Below are positions 54,011 to 64,000 of a DNA stretch of 64,000 bases, one piece after another. The position numbers were made by a program, and so were the translations under genes. Location: positions 496,618 through 560,617 of the forward strand of contig VWZL01000594.1 in NCBI GenBank assembly GCA_013396915.1. Direction: 5' to 3'. How positions within the stretch are numbered: position 1 is the stretch's first letter; each line of letters begins with the position of its first letter. The notes below the pieces were generated by a model. That model saw nothing but the letters and a program-made list of their open reading frames with translations. It was not told where the DNA came from and ran no database searches. This DNA is from Stercorarius parasiticus. Lineage: Eukaryota > Chordata > Aves > Charadriiformes > Stercorariidae.

Positions 54011-54857
54011 GCCTTTAAAACAGAAGCAAAAGTAGTAAATTAACACAGTAAACTCACGGAGAGGTGGTCAGAAACGAGGGAACTGCAGACTTCTAAAGCC
54101 ATGGTAAGACTAGCAGTGCACAGAAATCTATATTCAAAGTAGGAGCATCTATATGAGGCTTGCAGGTGTCTCCTTATCTTTAACCATGTGGTTAGAGAAA
54201 AAGTCAGGTATATTTTTTAAAATCCTAGTACTCATCAGGGTTCAGAGTTCCTTTTTGCAGGAACCCCATTTCATGAGGATGCTGCTGGAGGGCAACCAGC
54301 CCCATTAGGGAAAAAGCTGAGAGCACAGAGCAAGAACACAAGTGAAAAATGAGGTGGAGTAATAAATTAAAAAAAATCACAAACAGTGAAAGAGGTAACA
54401 GATCTTTGTCTCTTTCTCATTTCTAGCTCAGTGTTTTAATACATACAGAGTTCCACTCTCCGGAACAATGTCTCCTTGCCTGCCAATTGGCTCCTAGCTC
54501 CTCTTTTAAAACTCAGTCCTTAATACCCATTTCTCCCAGAAATCCTTCCAATAGTGTCTTATTTTCTATTCATAAATGGTCATTAAAATTATGGTAGATC
54601 AATACAATTATTTTGTTAAATTATTATTCTATTGTCAACTTCAGTAGAAAGTCCTCACCCTAACAAATACTATTCCTTTCAACCACAGCAGATAAAAGCA
54701 GAAGCTATTGCAAACCTGGCCTTAACCAACAAGAATCTCTAAAAATCTGGAGCTCCTAATGGCAGTTAAGAGACTTTCTCAATTCACCATTAACTACACC
54801 ATGAACTGCATTTATTAACTGTGGCACTACACTTCAGGATTCTATATTACAATGTTA

Positions 54858-54881
54858 CAGGAGGCTGCACGCAGCCTCCTG
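54858..54881. repeat. Perfect 11-bp inverted repeat
   Basis: The arms CAGGAGGCTGC and GCAGCCTCCTG are exact reverse complements separated by two bases (AC). The palindrome is GC-rich within AT-rich surroundings. No flanking transposon or terminator context is visible; the hairpin loop would be very tight, so a cruciform or a dimeric protein site is as likely as an RNA stem. Confidence 0.85.
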
Positions 54882-57800
54882 ACCAGGGGATAGTTTGCGA
54901 TATTCAAGTCAATGATGTGATGTTAGCCCTTGTATTCATGTAATTTGTCATTTTAGAGATTTTCGCAGAGTCTTGAAGAATAGGAACATGCCTGATTCAC
55001 TAGCTATCCCTCCATAACAACTGAAGAAAGAACTTAATTCTTTTCCAATCACACCTCTTCATATTTCAATGTATTTGTTAAAATACTGAACGGAGATTCT
55101 CTTGGAACATTTCCCCCATAGTAATTCCCCACAGAATTCCTTATAAAGAGCCAAAGTGAGGCACAAGTGAATTGTAATATGGCTCTAGGACTGATGGCCT
55201 TAACCAAATAAATGCTGTAATTAGCATCAGTATGTAGCAGATCAACAGGGTTTTTATTGCACTACAAATAGTCACTGTAGTGTTAATAACTTTGACTTCC
55301 ATAAAAGAAAAATTTAAAGTTTCCATGCAAAAAGCAGCATTTTGTGTCATATTTTTATACTCGTAAACACCTTAATTTTGATAAAAGATCTAGAAGCATG
55401 TGTATTAACTCCCATTTGACTTCAGTACAATAGACATGTGAATGTCAGATACACAGATCCTTTTCAAGTATTAGAAAACAAGGAACTTGTTAGGAAGTTG
55501 AAAAAAAAATACTGCTACAAAACTGCTTAAATATGTGAAGCTGACATAATGCAGGGCTGAATCCTATATACAATGGACAGCATGTACCAGTGGGGAAGAC
55601 GAGATTCACAAATCTGTATGTCTGGGATTGTCTTGAATTATTTTTGGTGAAGCAAGATAGGCAAACTATCAAGCCCATCATCTCTAAAGAAGCCTTTACA
55701 AAGAGTCCAAACAAACCGGCTACAAGCAAATACTATGGAAAATCAAATACTCTGGTTTTCAGGCTGGTCACATACCGAAAGAATTAAATAGCTGCTTGGT
55801 TTTATTCAAATTCAATTAGAATAAACAATTCTGACATAACAATACTGGCTCATCCTCAGTGTGTAATCTGTTGTCTACTTTTTTATGAAGGGGGCAAGAT
55901 TAAAGATCTTTTAAAAGAAGACATGTATTGCATCCAAATTATCTGCAATAGCTGATATGCTATTGAAATGCCCAGAAATACGACCACTTCCAAGCTGATG
56001 AGTTTACAAAAATTTAAAGCTCTGCGTTAAACTACTTGATTTTCTTGAACTTGATCACTTTTTTATTCGAGGGCTTATAAAAAATATTGTATCAATAACA
56101 TTTGATACTGTATTTTAATTGAAGAAGTGTAGAAGAATTCTATTTGGCTATGAATGGAGAGGCCTATTTGAGAAAACAAACAAGGCCAAAAGTGAAAACA
56201 GAATAGATTGATTTGGAATTATTGGAAAGAATTTTGGTTGAAAAGTCTTAAATCCTAGAAATGAGCAACAGTTTAATATAGTGATCAGAAAAACAACTTG
56301 TCAAAAATGTTTAGATGTCAGTATCAAACTCCAGGGTTTTATGTACCTCAGTGGTATATAAATGCTAAAAGACTGAAAAATCAAGCCTCTTATCTCAATA
56401 TCTTAACATGAATTAAGATGATGACTTACAAGCAACCACATCTAACCATGCTGTGCCAGAGCCTAACACAGCATAAAGATATCAGCTTTATTTGGTGAAA
56501 TTATATCAACTTACACTGTGGCTCTACCCTTCCAACACTTTCTTCCAACTGAATGACTCAAAACCAACAGTAACAACTAGGTAAACCCTAAATTTTTTCC
56601 AGCTAAAATCAAAAAGCAAATATTAATAAGATAAACACCTTTGTGTTTAAAGATGTGTACACTGCAACCTGTGTCTCTACATTACTGCTCAGAATAGAAA
56701 TGGTCACCATTCTTCAAAGGGCAATGTAGATCCTTCTTTTTTAAAAGCACCTCATTTGCTCTGGATAATAAGCCAAGAGTAGAAGGATTGCATGTCACAT
56801 CACATCTCCATCTTAATTACTTTTCCATCAAGTATAACGTCATCTAGACATTATGATCTTAGCTGTTCCAGACACTGCTACAAATCTTTATAATAATATA
56901 CTGGACATAAATTTTCCATCACTGTTAATTCAGTGTTTTATAAATATGAAAGAGGAGGAAAACACAGGTGAGGCAAAGTGCGACATGTTAGGGAAATTTA
57001 TTTATGGAAAACGGTTCTGCCAGTTAATTTGTTTCCAACAGGTGCAACGAAAGAACAAGTCTAAACACGATGATTTCTTATAAAATGTAATGTTTGTTTT
57101 TGAAGCTTTTTGACCCACATTTCTTCACCCTTAAGTTGACTTTCTGTAACCAGTTAATAGCATTATTCAGTAGTGGTTAGAAAGGGCCTTTTCTGTGCAG
57201 TTAATTTGTTGCATCCCACCCACCAGCAATTTAAGAAACTATGACCATACGCATATTAGTGCTACAATCCTCCATACTCTCTGGCTACTTTGTTTCCTAC
57301 TAAATAAAATGGAACAGATCTTTTGTCCTATAAGTAGATACGCAAACAGCTTTAAAAAGCACAAGACAATGGTTAAACAGAATTATCACAGAGATAATTC
57401 AGATATATTCACAGAATTATCATACACAGAACATTTGAAACAGGAGCACAATTCAAGCAGTTTATCTGTAACCTTCCTAAATTTGCAGCAAAGGAGGGAC
57501 CAGAACTGAAGATGGTGCACACCAGCAGGCACAAGTCTCTCAAAACCCACTTCCACACAAGTCTGCATGACTCGTGCACATGTGCACTATAGGTACCTAA
57601 GTGGGTGAATGGAGAAAGAGGGGTCAGAAAACAGCAAGTAAAAGAGAGAGTGAGAATTACTCCAGCTTAAAAGCACGTCACTGCCATAACAGAGTGCCAC
57701 AACAAAGCACAGACTCGGAGCTCTACCTGTGATCAAGCAATAATCTCATGTATGTTTTAAGTCTCTCTGAACCCTGTGGAGTTAGCAGGACTTCTCCTGT

Positions 57801-58413
57801 TCACTGACTAGGCCCTACACCATCCCATGTCACAGCCAAAGGAAATGCAGGGTTACCCACTGCAGGTGCCATGACTTACCAAGACCTTCTGTAATCCTAT
57901 TATAAAATCATTCTTAACTCACCACAAGTTGACCTTGGTTATTGCTCTTAATCAAGGCAGTGCAACAGTGCCTTAACCAACAATGAGAGAAAGGATCAAG
58001 TTACACTCCTGTCTCAATTCAAACCTTCTCTACTTGATGCATATTATTCTGCACACACAAATAGTATCGCAGTTGTATCAGCCATGGTCTTTTTAGTAAC
58101 TACCTGATAGACAGTAGTCACTTTAAGCATCTAGAAAACCAAATGGGTCTGCCCTTGGTGATGGAATTCTTCTCTAGCTGTAACATTCACTTCCATTTCA
58201 TAACTGTCCATACAAAGCCCAAATGCAGTGTAAAAAGTATCTTTCTATTAAATGGCAAACACATTTAGAAACAATGCTACGAAATGCATACTGGTCTTCC
58301 CCTTCCAAGATAACGACTTTTTTATTTCCAAGTAATTTTACTGAATACATTTACTCTATATTAGTAGAATAATAATACCTCAACTGAAGATATTCAGTAT
58401 TTATCTGACTTAC

Positions 58414-58507
58414 CAGAACGATGGTGATGCTGTTCTTCTAGGAACTCCAAGTCAAGCATTAGGTCATCTTCATCCAACTCACAGGAACCCAAGTTATTCA
58501 AAACATC
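58414..58507 (-). CDS. CCSER1: CCSER1 internal coding exon (upstream of the two in this window)
   Basis: Read on the minus strand, this 94-bp exon encodes 31 complete codons plus one base. It starts DVLNNLGSCELDEDD, continues LMLDLEFLEEQ and ends HHHRS. The acidic/leucine core matches human CCSER1 as I remember it residue for residue; only the four residues before the final Ser differ (human SLHP). The acceptor is an AG at 58508-58509 behind a run of about 12 T and a TA-rich stretch. The donor is a perfect GTAAGT at 58408-58413. The exon ends in phase 1, and its last G joins TT of the next exon to make Val. CCSER1 is a large serine-rich, coiled-coil protein reported to act in mitosis; its biochemical activity is poorly defined. 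This segment shows no enzymatic motif or membrane segment, only a short acidic patch. The start phase (0) is inferred from homology. The paralogue CCSER2 is the main alternative, but the downstream exon also fits CCSER1. Confidence 0.93.
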
Positions 58508-58728
58508 CTAATAATATTTAAAAAAAAAAAAAGCAGCATTTAGACAGACATGTTAACCAAACAGTTCTGCACGAAATAATGAGAAATTAGACCTGGGAAA
58601 TATGTTTATGTAGGAGCTACAGAAAATCTTTCTGCTAACGCTGGACCAGTGAGAAATTGTATGAAACAACTAAGTAGAAAAATATTTGCCACCATTCTCT
58701 GTTCTTACAGGATCTCAAATATTTAACA

Positions 58729-58739
58729 CCCCCCCCCCC
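58729..58739 (+). repeat. C11 homopolymer
   Basis: Eleven consecutive C, about 220 bp upstream of the CCSER1 exon in gene sense. In the transcript it would be an 11-base G run near the 3' splice site. Confidence 0.9.
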
Positions 58740-59374
58740 AAGAGGTATAAGGGGTTTTTTGTACTATTCAATGGTGGTTTTGTGTCTTTCTAAGTTTAAT
58801 CTTAACTTTTTATGAAGCATAAAACTGTTATTTTTAGCACAACATAAGAGCATCAGTACTTGTTTTTCATTAAATTTTTGAATTCTACACACTGCCTGCC
58901 CTTAGCAATATCCTCCAAAGAGAGATTTACTGTTCTATTTATCCAAGGTATAAAGAGACACAGATTTAGGATAAACAGGAAATTCAGGCACAAATGATCA
59001 ACTCATGAATTTTTAAAGGTATTAAGGTGGGTGGTATAGGCTTACATGGACAGAGAAGAAAGCCTGACTGCGAAGTGTAGCTGCTTAGGTCCCCGTTCCC
59101 TTTTTGTGATTCATTTTGTTTACCAAGTTTTAACCACAGACAGATAGGTAAGGTTTATACAACACATCCTCTGGAAAGTCAAAAGTTGGAGGGGGGGGAA
59201 GACACTACAATCAAAAGAGAGCAAGATAGTAAAACAGTAGCTTTTTGCACTACTTTTTTCCCTACAGGATTAGCTTCTCAGAAGATAAAATAACTAGTCA
59301 TGTCTCAGGTAGACATCTTTCCTCTGTAAACTCTGAGTACAATATCATGATTTAGGCTTCAGTTGGGGTCGTGA

Positions 59375-59610
59375 AATGGCGTTCGGCTCAGCCTTTGCGA
59401 AGCCCTGCCTGGACAACCAGTGCCTGCAGCCAGAGACTGGAATGACAACCAGTCTGGGAAGAGACGCACTGCCAACGGGAGACAGAGCCACAGATAGCGA
59501 GCCACAGCTGAAGGAAGCCTCTCCTCTCTGCCATCCAGGGAGAAACATCAGCAGGGAGAAGGCAACCCACACCAGACAGTTCACTTCCTTCTTACTCCCC
59601 ATTCCTACGC
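59375..59610. other. GC-richer island 0.9 kb upstream of a CCSER1 exon
   Basis: The segment has several CpGs (GGCGTTCGGC, TTTGCGAAG, AGACGCAC, CAACGGGAG) and frames open on both strands for about 85-100 codons. The translations have no recognised domain and do not match CCSER1 as I remember it. It could be a decayed repeat, a regulatory element or a lineage-specific exon. Confidence 0.35.
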
Positions 59611-60776
59611 TCACCACGTGCAACTTTGGAAAGTGATGAGGCAACTGTTTTCTCTAGCCCCTACCAACCTAAAGTTGCTATGCTCAATGCATTAAAACAG
59701 ATATTCATTCTGCATTTTCTTCCCATGTATATTTTATTCTATGGTCAAGCATTTATGATTAGTATGATACGAGAGAATGACCGTGATTTAAACTAAGGGG
59801 AATAACTAGTACCACAGTATCACACACTGTCAGGTACAGGTTCTGCTGCATTTCTTTTGACCTGATAATATCATGATTTTCTCCACAGTCACCAACATCT
59901 AATCAAAAATAATTCCTGCATTCTCCAGCTGGCATTTTGTTTGAAAATCTACAAGTGATACTGCAACGGGCTTAATTCTTCAGTCCATTCACAGTTAAAA
60001 AAGTCAGTAGATCCTGCATGAGATACTGGCACCCCATACATCTCACACGCTCCCAACACAAATGTAACAGAGAACATGGAAATTCAGTGTGAAAGAGACC
60101 AGGTGATCATCCCAAAGTATCAAGCTGTCTGTGAAATCTCTGTATAGTAATCTGCTGTATAGAAAGCAGAGAAATATAACAGCAGTATACATTAAACAAG
60201 CAAAAGCCCTCCCTGACTTCCATTCCAATCATATTGTTTTATGTTCCTTCTAATTCTTTGAAGTATTTTCCCCCCCATCATAGATGCCAATTCTTATTCA
60301 CACTCACAATTTACACTTATTCAACTCTTTTGAGTAATTGTTTCTTCAAATTCTGTTTTCTACTCTTTCACAAACAACATGCAGGCTGCAGAAGGACTTT
60401 TTCTTGCATTCTTTCCCTGACTTACCATCAGCATGAGAAAACCTCTTCTGAGATACAGAATCCACTGCTAATGCTGTTACTATAGTTACAGATGCCAAGC
60501 ACAGAAAGTGACAATTGTCAAGTGCAAAGACCTCGACACAAGCAGCGAGCAGCGTTGTACAGAAGGAAAATATATATCACATGAACATTATAGTGACATC
60601 AAACACACATCTTATTCCCTCTGTCTTAACTCAAAGAGCTGCTGACAAGCCTTCATCATAGTGACTTTCTTTTCCTCTTGCTGGCAAAACATAGACATAC
60701 AAGAATCAAATTATTTATTACTGTACACTACAAAAGCATAAAGATAGAACATGAAAATGCAATACATAGATGCATT

Positions 60777-60800
60777 GTATCAGGTTACTATACCTGATAC
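60777..60800. repeat. Perfect 9-bp inverted repeat with 6-base loop
   Basis: The arms GTATCAGGT and ACCTGATAC surround the loop TACTAT. Flanking bases do not extend the stem, so it is much shorter than a microRNA precursor. Confidence 0.8.
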
Positions 60801-61649
60801 TTATGTGGACACAAACTTTTCTAGTCTGAATTTACATTAACACATAACAAACTAGTTTACCAGAAAAAAAAAAAAATTAAAGAAAAACTATTCTGTATTA
60901 AATCGAAGTGGGAGGAAACACATTGCTCAATGTTACAGATAGCCTAAAACTTAAATAACTTTTGAATCACTGCTGGAGCTAGTGAAACACTGAAGATTGA
61001 AAATCTCACTTAGGCCTATGTTTATCCTTTAGTACCTAAATATCTTTCAAAATAGTAGCAGCAAGACACTTCTAAAATTCGTTCTCTGTTCTTTTCACAA
61101 ATTCCAAGAGTGCTGCCTGACATGACTGAAGTATCTTCAGTCCAACTGTTATTACCAGCTGTATTTCAGAAGGTAAATCAATGATTATGGCAAGTTAAGA
61201 GCAGATGAACATAAGGAAACGATGTCTAAACAAAGGAAGATTTGGGGTTTTTTTACTCCGTTTTTAAACTTAGACACTGTTATACACTGGAGCTTGATCA
61301 AATGGTATATTAAACTGCTCAGAGAATGTACAACAAACCCTGTTTATATAGCGTTTTATTAACATAAGAAAAGCATTTTGGTGACAAGACCCAGAAGAAC
61401 AATCCCTGCAATTTTTAAGCAACAGCTAAAAGGTTTTCATGCCAGCGCAGACAAAATGGAAAAAGGTTGGGGTACACAGGTTTGTTGAAGTATCCAGTTT
61501 TCTAAATTGAAGAAACTCCACCAGCCAAGACAGACCAAAAGGAAAAAGTTTGTATACAACTTTCCCCCTGCATATTATTGGTGTTCAGGAAAGTCTTCAC
61601 TTCCAGTAACATTCAGAGTGGAGGCAAACCGTGCTCCATCTATCCTCTG

Positions 61650-62060
61650 TCCTGCACCATGATGTGCACCCTCTTCCTCCCAGCAACATCCCTACTTGTC
61701 CACCTGAGCTGAGGGCTCCCTGCTGCCTTCCCAACACAGCTGCAACCCCCTCGCCTTCCCTTTCCTACAACCTTTTTGACTGCACCAACAACAGTAGGCA
61801 AGCTAAAGTGACAAAGAAAAGCTCACCCAGGTTTATTCTTCTCAGAAGTATCTCCACCAGGGAAACAGTCTCCCTCTTTCCCCAGGAGTTCACTTGTTCT
61901 TTATAAAGGGACAAACCACAGAACTGGGAACCAACAAATTAAAGCAGCTACTGCCCATCACGGTGAGCGTGAGGGCTTGGCAGAGACCTGCTCTACCTGC
62001 CAGGGGTGCCAATTATGTCAGTCTAGCTGCTTGCTTGCTTGCTCTCATCACCCACCTCTG
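61650..62060 (-). other. GC-rich block with LTR-like promoter and poly(A) signals
   Basis: On the minus strand a TATA-like CTTTATAAAG (61899-61908) is followed about 65 bp later by AATAAA (61832-61837), the compact spacing seen in some retroviral LTRs. The block is GC-rich, with a short (GCTT)n at 62029-62043. I could not find paired ends or a target duplication, so the identification as an LTR relic is tentative. Confidence 0.3.
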
Positions 62061-62438
62061 CGGGTGATACAAAACAGAAACGAACTCATGAATGCATAAA
62101 AACACACCCAACCACAGCGTGTTAGGTTCCCAGGGCTGTCCTAACTGAGTAATATTTTCTGAAAACATATAATTAGAAAAATATAATAAGAAAAAAGGGC
62201 TCCTAGAATGACCTGCCTAATGCCACAGAGTGGCTCAGTGGTACCACTGAGAGTGCATGCCGATGTCATCCGCCCCTCTGCCACCTCGCCAGGATCCATT
62301 ACTCTTTTGTTGTTATGACAATTAGTAACAATTCTAATTTCTTTTTAAGTTTAATATCTCTTGACCCTTTCCACGTTCTCCCTCTCGCCACTGCTGCTAG
62401 CTGCTAGAATAATACAATTAAATTTTTAAAAAAGAAAG

Positions 62439-62452
62439 GAGAGAGAGAGAGA
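62439..62452 (+). repeat. (GA)7 microsatellite
   Basis: Seven uninterrupted GA units preceded by AAAGAAAG. It is short and probably polymorphic. Confidence 0.85.
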
Positions 62453-64000
62453 TCAATCCCTAAAGAGAATTCAAAGTGAATAGTTTCAAGGCTTTGCTAC
62501 ATAAAGGAAAAGAAATTAATGTTTCCATCAAGGTCCCAAGGAAATATTTGTTGTTTATTTATGGTAGCATACCTTTTATTTATTCCAGGAGGCAAGCCAT
62601 TTAGTTAAGGCAGAAGCTCTGCAGCGAAAACCTCTTTATTGACTCTGTAATAGTCCCTTAGAAGCTGCCTTAAGACATATTTCCTACTTCTGGTGTCTGC
62701 TTCCTGCTTTATTTCTGCCACCATTTTGCCTTTATAATGGAAATTATAACCCAAATTAACATGACGGTGCTTTTTTCTTCCAGCTGATCTAGAAGTCGAT
62801 CATAATCTGTGAGAAGAACATTGTGAACAGACTTACTTAGTTGATCACTTGCCCAATTGCCTCCATTTTTCCTGGTCAAGATACGCTGCAGCCCTAGTTT
62901 ACCTACCACCCTTTCCCCTTTGACTTAGTGAACTACCACTGTTATTTAAACAAGTTTCTAGTTAAACAACAGTTTAACAGTGATATGCTATTTAAATGTT
63001 ACGAATTCAGAATGAATAGCAGTAATTTGTACATCAGTTCAGGCTGCTTTTGATAACTCATAATGGCTGTAGCAGAACAGGATGTTAACCCAAGAATATT
63101 TCAAGTCATCAGTAACTTTTCAGTAACAATTTTCATATTTAAAATTCTTTCAGCAAAAACAAGAGGTATAAACTGCTGTTCTTCATCTAACAGCTACATA
63201 CCTTACTCAAAGCTCATTGAACCCAACGGTACTCAATTTAGTTGTGACTGGGCCCAGACATTCTTAATGTTCTTAAGTAGTAGATAAAAGATACGCAGTG
63301 ATTTGCATGGATATACTTCAGAAACAGTGAAATGTTACAGGGATAGAGATGTATTAGACACACAGCTCCTCCCAGCCAGACTGTGTGTATCTGCATAGTC
63401 AGTTTACTCAGGGTTGCAGAAGGCGACTTCCTTCTTACCTTAGTTCCTTCCCTATCTCTCTCTTTCTCTCTTCCCAGCTTCCCTTCATATAATCACTCAA
63501 AGGAAATCTAATGCATAATAAATGACTTTTCAGTCCTTTTCCACAATAGTCCAGTATTTCATTATTTTTAGCCCTGTTCCAGCTCAGAGTCTATGACACT
63601 TAAAATGAGTTTGAAAGCTGAAATAAATAAGAACAGCTTCAGTAGTAAATACATATAAAGTGCCCAACATAACAGGTCTCAAACCTACTATTAGGCTTAA
63701 TCAAACAACAAAAAGCAAATTACATTTCTTTACGGAGCCCTCTTTACTATGTGGGGGTTTTAATTATTATTCCAAATGACCAACTTACACACATAAATAA
63801 CTAGTGAAATTACTGCTCATGGAATTATAGTATATTCATCTAAAAACCGACTACTCCAGTATTCAAGAGTAACAATAAAATATACGTATGAATATATAAA
63901 TACACCAAAGCATATTATTTTGTTAAGCAATGCAATTCAATTCCAAAATGGACCTAGCAAAATCATATCAATTGCACAATACATATAAACAACGCAGGGT

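Larger units (their letters stand above)
14483..58413 (-). other. CCSER1: CCSER1 intron of 43,931 bp
   Basis: This intron lies between the two recognised exons. It begins GTAAGT at 58413 and ends CAG at 14483 when read on the minus strand. It is a phase 1 intron. It is AT-rich, and I could not find a nested gene on either strand. The open frames present are short, lie in several frames and have no recognisable family. Its contents, all listed separately, are two CR1 fragments, one solo LTR, older repeat relics, simple repeats, a tandem duplication and GC-rich islands. Very long introns are known for this gene in vertebrates; the human gene spans more than a megabase. Confidence 0.9.
43863..58413. 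other. Intronic sequence, old repeats and GC-rich islands
   Basis: It holds the G7TG10 run, MIR-like relics, two GC-rich islands, an A/C tract and the 54858-54881 palindrome. The remainder is AT-rich with no recognised coding or RNA gene on either strand. Confidence 0.55.
58508..64000 (-). other. CCSER1: CCSER1 intron, 3' part (begins beyond the window end)
   Basis: This sequence lies directly upstream of the 58414-58507 exon in gene sense and ends with a T-rich tract and AG at 58508-58509. I saw no preceding CCSER1 exon (the large serine-rich N-terminal coding part) within these 5.5 kb. It holds a C11 run at 58729-58739, a GC-richer island at 59375-59610, a perfect inverted repeat at 60777-60800, an LTR-like GC-rich block at about 61650-62060, and a (GA)7 at 62439-62452. 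The rest is AT-rich with nothing recognised. Confidence 0.7.

Noticed and set aside
55400..55440. A CCCATTTGACTTCAG word like the ancient amniote repeat at 43780
   Set aside because: Only one short block matches and no further blocks follow, so it is too weak to list.
60426..60500. Possible CCSER1 exon ending at a perfect minus-strand GTAAGT (60420-60425)
   Set aside because: An open phase exists, but the translation (around VDSVSQKRFSH) does not resemble any part of CCSER1 I remember. An isolated GTAAGT is common by chance.
62709..62909. A 66-codon minus-strand frame with a protein-like LDQLEEKSTVM segment
   Set aside because: I considered a transposase or pseudogene relic but could find no matching family motif. 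Chance is sufficient.
1..64000. tRNA, snRNA, 5S or CRISPR-like features
   Set aside because: I looked for the usual internal promoter words, U6 and 5S starts and regularly spaced repeats, and saw none. The absence is from reading by eye, not a covariance-model search.

Overview
This window looks like part of a bird genome. It is AT-rich and almost entirely intronic. Its recognisable interspersed repeats are CR1 non-LTR retrotransposons and an ERVL-type LTR that I recognise from avian genomes, with no mammalian Alu or L1. I find no bacterial, plasmid or phage features, no RNA genes, no CRISPR and no self-contained intact gene.

One gene can be supported: CCSER1 (coiled-coil serine-rich protein 1, formerly FAM190A), on the minus strand. 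Two short internal coding exons are visible. The upstream one (58414-58507, 94 bp) encodes a 31-residue block beginning DVLNNLGSCELDEDD. The downstream one (14362-14482, 121 bp) encodes a 41-residue block beginning VCREDSY and containing VSCAAVVLTP. Both have canonical splice sites, their phases match across the junction, and both blocks match human CCSER1 as I remember it in order and length. They are separated by one intron of 43,931 bp. The flanking sequence, 1-14361 downstream and 58508-64000 upstream in gene sense, shows no further CCSER1 exon that I could recognise, so it is probably the inner ends of two more large introns.

The large intron carries the mobile elements. (1) A 5'-truncated CR1 at 15944-16356 (minus) keeps the end of ORF2, the stop codon and the short 3' tail, broken by one single-base deletion. 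(2) A CR1 reverse-transcriptase fragment lies at about 18035-18155 (minus). (3) A solo ERVL-like LTR of about 337 bp lies at 24280-24616 (minus), with a near-perfect 5-bp target duplication. (4) Old CR1, MIR-like and unclassified amniote repeat fragments lie at 24770-24835, 43780-43862, 48395-48490 and 53895-54010. Other structure includes T/G- or A/C-rich low-complexity tracts, a G7TG10 run, a tandem duplication of about 50 bp at 32570-32671, short perfect inverted repeats, and several unusually GC-rich islands of 200-300 bp whose origin I cannot resolve.

I found no evidence of a novel system. The most useful results are the two exons, which are too short and spliced to appear as open reading frames, and the dissected repeat copies.
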